From an uncultured Coriobacteriaceae bacterium (GTDB lineage: Bacteria > Actinomycetota > Coriobacteriia > Coriobacteriales > Atopobiaceae), in contig URWR01000060.1 of NCBI GenBank assembly GCA_900551595.1, positions 1-8,613 of the forward strand: a DNA stretch of 8,613 nt, written 5' to 3'. Numbering within the stretch: position 1 is the first letter of the stretch; every line of letters begins with the position of its first letter. Shown one piece after another: positions 5,538 through 8,613 of this stretch. Below the pieces are notes generated by a model, which saw nothing but the letters and a program-made list of their open reading frames with translations, was not told where the DNA came from and made no database searches. Both the position numbers and the translations under genes were made by a program.

Positions 5538-7151
5538 ATGCCGAGCCTTGCTGAGGAGGTTTCTTCGCGTCGTACCTTTGCGATTATTTCGCACCCTGAC
5601 GCAGGAAAGACCACGCTTACTGAGAAGCTCTTGCTCTACAGCGGAGCCATCCAATCAGCTGGTTCGGTTAAAGGAAAAAGTTCTTCTAAACATGCTGTGT
5701 CTGACTGGATGGAAATAGAGAAGCAGCGCGGTATTTCCGTGACTTCTTCTGTCCTTCAGTTCCGGTATAACGACTGCTGTATCAACATCTTGGATACGCC
5801 TGGCCACCAGGACTTTTCTGAGGATACCTATCGAACACTTATGGCTGCAGACGCCGCTGTTATGGTTATCGATGGAGCAAAGGGCGTTGAGGCTCAGACC
5901 ATCAAGCTTTTCCGCGTTTGCACCTTGCGACATATCCCGATTTTCACCTTTGTAAATAAGCTCGATAGAGAAATTCGTGATCCATTTGACTTAATGGATG
6001 AAATTGAAACAGTCTTGGGCATTCACACCTATCCTATGAATTGGCCTATAGGAAGTGGAAAAAACTTCCGAGGGGTATTCGATAGGGCAAGTCGTCATGT
6101 GCTTGCCTTTGAGGGCGATGGTCGCGCCAATGCTGCAAAGCGTGTGGATGAAATTGAGGCAGAGCTAGGGGATGCTTGCTTAGACTCTCTCATTGGTAAA
6201 GAAAACCACGCTGCTCTTATCGACGATATTGAACTTCTTGACGGAGCTGCTGATGCTTTTGATATCGAAGCGGTGCAAAACGGCACCCTTTCACCAGTAT
6301 TCTTTGGATCTGCCCTTACAAACTTTGGTGTTGAACCATTCTTAAAAGATTTTCTTCGGCTTGCTCCAGCACCCACCTCACATATTGATGCTGAGACAGG
6401 CCATGCGGTTGATCCTGTTGAAGAGGGATTTTCTGGGTTTGTCTTTAAGATTCAGGCCAATATGGATAAGAACCATCGCGATCGAATTGCGTTTTTGCGC
6501 ATTTGTTCGGGCAAGTTTGAACGTGGCAAGGATGCATGGCATGTCCAGGGCAATCACAAAATGAAGCTTGCAACTGGCACCGCCATGATGGCCGATGATC
6601 GTGCTACGGTGGATGAAGCGTATGCAGGAGATATTGTTGGTCTGTTTGATCCCGGTGTATTTTCCATAGGCGATACGCTCTGTGAGATGGGAAAGCATAT
6701 CCGATATGCTGGCATTCCAACCTTTGCTCCCGAACATTTTGCGCGTATTGAACAGGTGGATACGCTTAAGCGCAAACAGTTTGTAAAAGGCATGGAAGAG
6801 CTTGCCCAAGAGGGTGCCATCCAGATTTTCCGTGAGCTCGGTCAAGGTATGGAGCGAGTGATTGTTGGCGTGGTTGGCGTGCTTCAGTTCGACGTGCTGG
6901 AGCAGCGTCTCAAGAGCGAATACCACGTATCTGTTCGTCGAACGCCTTTGGCATATTCCGATATCCGTTGGATCAAAGGCGATTATGACGAAGCGGCTGT
7001 TCGAGCGCTTAATCTCACCCGTGATACGCTTCGTGTTGAAGATATGCGTGGCGGTAAATTGCTTCTCTTTACAAGTGCTTGGAATGTTGATTGGGCCAAT
7101 GAGCACAACCCTGATCTTGAGCTTTCTGAATTTGGCAATGTAACGTTTTAG
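5538..7151 (+). CDS. prfC: Peptide chain release factor 3 (RF3)
   Basis: A full-length 537-residue translational GTPase, close to the 529 residues of the E. coli protein. RF3 binds the ribosome after peptide release and uses GTP to eject RF1 or RF2. All GTPase motifs are present: P-loop SHPDAGKTT (18-26), switch I RGISVTSS (64-71), DTPGHQDF (86-93), NKLD (140-143) and GSAL (257-260). A beta-barrel domain follows from about 290 (GFSGFVFKIQANMD, 297-310) and then the RF3-type C-terminal domain (GAIQIFRELG, 426-435; GVVGVLQFDVLEQRL, 444-458). SAGSVKGK (40-47) and SDWMEIEKQRGIS (55-67) separate RF3 from EF-G and LepA. AGAGGA lies 5 nt before the ATG. It diverges from the antiporter gene and stands alone, ending in TAG 45 bp before a bidirectional hairpin terminator, so it is probably transcribed as a single gene. 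Confidence 0.97.
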   Translation: MPSLAEEVSSRRTFAIISHPDAGKTTLTEKLLLYSGAIQSAGSVKGKSSSKHAVSDWMEIEKQRGISVTSSVLQFRYNDCCINILDTPGHQDFSEDTYRTLMAADAAVMVIDGAKGVEAQTIKLFRVCTLRHIPIFTFVNKLDREIRDPFDLMDEIETVLGIHTYPMNWPIGSGKNFRGVFDRASRHVLAFEGDGRANAAKRVDEIEAELGDACLDSLIGKENHAALIDDIELLDGAADAFDIEAVQNGTLSPVFFGSALTNFGVEPFLKDFLRLAPAPTSHIDAETGHAVDPVEEGFSGFVFKIQANMDKNHRDRIAFLRICSGKFERGKDAWHVQGNHKMKLATGTAMMADDRATVDEAYAGDIVGLFDPGVFSIGDTLCEMGKHIRYAGIPTFAPEHFARIEQVDTLKRKQFVKGMEELAQEGAIQIFRELGQGMERVIVGVVGVLQFDVLEQRLKSEYHVSVRRTPLAYSDIRWIKGDYDEAAVRALNLTRDTLRVEDMRGGKLLLFTSAWNVDWANEHNPDLELSEFGNVTF

Positions 7152-7196
7152 GCTTCTATTTAAGCTTTCTAAATTGATTTCTACACTTTCGTTTAA

Positions 7197-7224
7197 AAAA
7201 GGGATTGCAGATGCAATCCCTTTT
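7197..7224. terminator. Bidirectional intrinsic terminator
   Basis: GGGATTGC (7201-7208) and GCAATCCC (7213-7220) form a perfect 8-bp stem around AGAT. An A-tract at 7195-7200 and TTTT at 7221-7224 flank it and extend pairing to 12 bp. The U-run on the plus strand is only four bases but six on the minus strand. It lies between the convergent ends of prfC and the MBL hydrolase gene and can serve both. Confidence 0.9.
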
Positions 7225-7229
7225 GCACG

Positions 7230-7901
7230 TTAGCGCTCTAGCTTGCGAACAACCCTAATGTGTGGATCAACATGAGCTGCAAACGTATCAAAGTCTGCAT
7301 AAGCACCAACAATACTTCCATAGTGAATGGGAATGACTACCTGCGGCTTTATGGTGTCGGTAAAAGCCGCTGCCTGTAGAGGATCCATGGTGTATGTTCC
7401 GCCAATTGGAATAAGCGCAATATCACACGAAATCTTTTCATTGTCTGCGTTTTGATCGGTATCTCCCGCACAGAATATGCGAACTGGGTTATCGGGGAAT
7501 GTCAAAATGTAACCAAGCCAGCCATGAGCTTGTGGGTGCATCTCAAGGCGTTCCGGCAGAACGTTATAGGCAGGAACAGCTTCGACTATAAGGTCAGGAA
7601 AGTGCTGAATGTCTCCAGCACACATTGAGGTAATGTCAGAAACCCCAAGAGAACGCACCTCGTCTTTAACCGAAGCAGGAACAATAAATCGTGTTGTTTG
7701 ATGTTTTACCGCATCAATAGCCTCAGGGGAAAGATGATCATAATGGCTGTGTGTAATACAGATATACGTTGCGTCATGACGTGATTCTTCATCAGTAAGG
7801 TGAAAGGGATCAAGCCATACAACAGTGTCATGTGGGCCTTCGATTCGGATAGCACTCTGAGTTGGCACTGCTATGGAATCAAGCATCTCAGAAATATTCA
7901 T
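7230..7901 (-). CDS. MBL-fold metal-dependent hydrolase (UlaG/UPF0173-like)
   Basis: The 223-residue soluble protein has a metallo-beta-lactamase fold. The metal motif HSHYDH (51-56) supplies H51, H53, D55 and H56. Later ligands are probably D147 in FCAGDTD (143-149) and H193 in PIHYGS (191-196). VPAYNVLPERLEMHPQAHGWLGY (109-131) is typical of small UlaG/UPF0173-like hydrolases and may supply H122. These enzymes hydrolyse lactones, phosphodiesters or thioesters; the substrate here cannot be read from sequence. There is no signal peptide, so it is not a secreted beta-lactamase. The start is firm: AGGAGGT (complement of 7909-7915) lies 7 nt before the ATG at 7901. The stop of the D-2-hydroxyacid dehydrogenase gene lies only 18 nt upstream on the same strand, so the two are likely co-transcribed. 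The bidirectional terminator follows its stop by 5 bp. Confidence 0.9.
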   Translation of the reverse strand: MNISEMLDSIAVPTQSAIRIEGPHDTVVWLDPFHLTDEESRHDATYICITHSHYDHLSPEAIDAVKHQTTRFIVPASVKDEVRSLGVSDITSMCAGDIQHFPDLIVEAVPAYNVLPERLEMHPQAHGWLGYILTFPDNPVRIFCAGDTDQNADNEKISCDIALIPIGGTYTMDPLQAAAFTDTIKPQVVIPIHYGSIVGAYADFDTFAAHVDPHIRVVRKLER

Positions 7902-7908
7902 CGTGGCT

Positions 7909-7915
7909 ACCTCCT
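7909..7915 (-). promoter_or_regulatory. Consensus Shine-Dalgarno of the MBL hydrolase
   Basis: AGGAGGT on the minus strand, 7 nt before ATG 7901 and just after the stop of the upstream dehydrogenase. It suggests the second gene of the pair initiates independently and efficiently. Confidence 0.75.
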
Positions 7916-7919
7916 CTTT

Positions 7920-8613
7920 TTAGAGCACTTCATAGGCGGAAGTTTGATTGTTTAAAAATGCCTGTAGCGCATATGTTGTGCTTCGAACCATGCCTTCCAC
8001 ATCCTCTTCTGTATAAAAAGCCATATGAGGAGAAACGATCACATTGGGATACGCCATCAGTAATGCACGATCTCTGTTAGGAAGGACGCTCAGACTTTTA
8101 TTCTGGTAGTACAGATTTGATTCATGTTCGACTGTGTCGAGAGCGGCCGCACTCAACTTTCCTGATTCAATAGCGTCAATAAGTGCGTTGGTATCAACCA
8201 ACATGCCGCGTGCGGCATTAATGAGAATAGCGCTGCTTTTCATGAGATTAAATTCACGTGCGCCGATGAGATGATAATTTTCCGGCAAGCCAGGAGCGTG
8301 AAGTGTTACGAGGTCAGAGGCAGATAAAAGCGCATCCAAGCTCGTATAGCTCACCGTTTCAGAGAGTTTATCGTTGGGGTAGGGATCATAGGCGAGAATT
8401 TTGCACCCAAAGCCGCTCAGTTCTTGCGCTACCTGAGAGCCGATTGCGCCGGTGCCAATAATGCCAACAGTGCATGAAGAGAGCGTGCGACCTATCTTGC
8501 CTTCAAGATCAAAGTTCTGTACAGCATTTTGGCTGAAGATAAGCTTTGCTCGACGAAGAGCCATGAGCATTAACATTATGGTGTAATCGGCTACACCTTC
8601 CGGTGGATATGCG
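7920..8613 (-). CDS. D-2-hydroxyacid dehydrogenase, probably D-lactate (VanH/LdhA-like), 5' end missing
   Basis: The frame is open to the right edge, so the gene starts outside the window; 230 residues are visible. It belongs to the NAD-dependent D-isomer-specific 2-hydroxyacid dehydrogenases, which interconvert 2-oxoacids and D-2-hydroxyacids, typically pyruvate and D-lactate. The fragment opens with AYPPEGVADYTIMLMLMALRR, characteristic of the LdhA/VanH branch, read across the ATG at 8576, which is therefore internal. Fragment numbering: VGIIGTGAIGSQV (49-61) is the NAD-binding GxGxxG, with D76 in AYDP as the likely NAD-selecting acid. The catalytic triad appears as R135 (NAARGMLVD), E162 (LDTVEHES) and H196 (SPHMAFYTEE). 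The insertion NLYYQNKSL before the histidine also fits LdhA/VanH rather than phosphoglycerate dehydrogenase. It ends in TAA at 7920-7922, 18 nt before the MBL hydrolase ATG. D-lactate is the best guess; other 2-hydroxyacids remain possible. Confidence 0.92.
   Translation of the reverse strand, partial: AYPPEGVADYTIMLMLMALRRAKLIFSQNAVQNFDLEGKIGRTLSSCTVGIIGTGAIGSQVAQELSGFGCKILAYDPYPNDKLSETVSYTSLDALLSASDLVTLHAPGLPENYHLIGAREFNLMKSSAILINAARGMLVDTNALIDAIESGKLSAAALDTVEHESNLYYQNKSLSVLPNRDRALLMAYPNVIVSPHMAFYTEEDVEGMVRSTTYALQAFLNNQTSAYEVL

Noticed and set aside
6378..7106. 242-codon minus-strand open frame inside prfC
   Set aside because: It is antisense to a fully conserved RF3 coding region, its translation has no recognisable domain, and no good ribosome-binding site was noticed.
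7230..7901. MBL-fold protein as a beta-lactamase
   Set aside because: No signal peptide, and the sequence pattern fits the small UlaG/UPF0173-like hydrolases rather than class B beta-lactamases.
8574..8576. ATG as start of the dehydrogenase
   Set aside because: The frame continues upstream with a conserved family segment (EGVADYT), so this methionine is internal and the gene is truncated by the window edge.
7920..8613. VanH-like dehydrogenase as a sign of glycopeptide resistance
   Set aside because: No D-Ala-D-Lac ligase, vanX or van regulators are visible, and LdhA-type enzymes of this branch are common in fermenting bacteria.

Overview
The window is ordinary chromosomal DNA from a bacterium with tightly packed genes and roughly mid-40s percent GC (estimated by eye). 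The gene set (a TIGR03960/TIGR03936 radical-SAM pair, release factor 3, a VanH-like D-lactate dehydrogenase) and the codon use look most like Coriobacteriia of the Lancefieldella/Atopobium/Olsenella type. That assignment is an inference from recollected families, not the result of a search. I see no mobile element, CRISPR array, rRNA or tRNA.

Layout from left to right. Positions 1-2787 (+) hold the 3' end of an unrecognised gene, a B12-binding-like radical SAM protein of the TIGR03960 type, and its usual partner of the DUF2344/TIGR03936 type. The three are joined by ATGA stop/start overlaps and look like one translationally coupled operon. A flavodoxin-fold NAD(P)H oxidoreductase (2752-3360, -) converges on them with a 36-bp antisense overlap. 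It diverges from a ketopantoate reductase-family gene (3453-4370, +). That gene runs head-on into a CaCA-family cation antiporter (4373-5353, -) with only 2 bp between the stop codons.

The antiporter and prfC (release factor 3, 5538-7151, +) diverge from a 184-bp spacer, the only sizeable non-coding stretch here. On the antiporter strand it carries a 19-codon ORF with a consensus-quality Shine-Dalgarno, ending directly on the antiporter's own ribosome-binding site, and two mutually exclusive hairpins that use that Shine-Dalgarno and codons of the small ORF. This possible leader-peptide/attenuation arrangement is the most interesting thing I found, but it rests on inspection only. prfC ends at a clear bidirectional hairpin terminator shared with a convergent two-gene unit: a metallo-beta-lactamase-fold hydrolase (7230-7901, -) preceded by a D-2-hydroxyacid (probably D-lactate) dehydrogenase that runs off the right edge.

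The genes do not form one pathway. They are small housekeeping units in alternating orientation: a conserved radical-SAM operon of unclear role, two redox enzymes, an ion exchanger, a translation factor, and a possible D-lactate-related pair.
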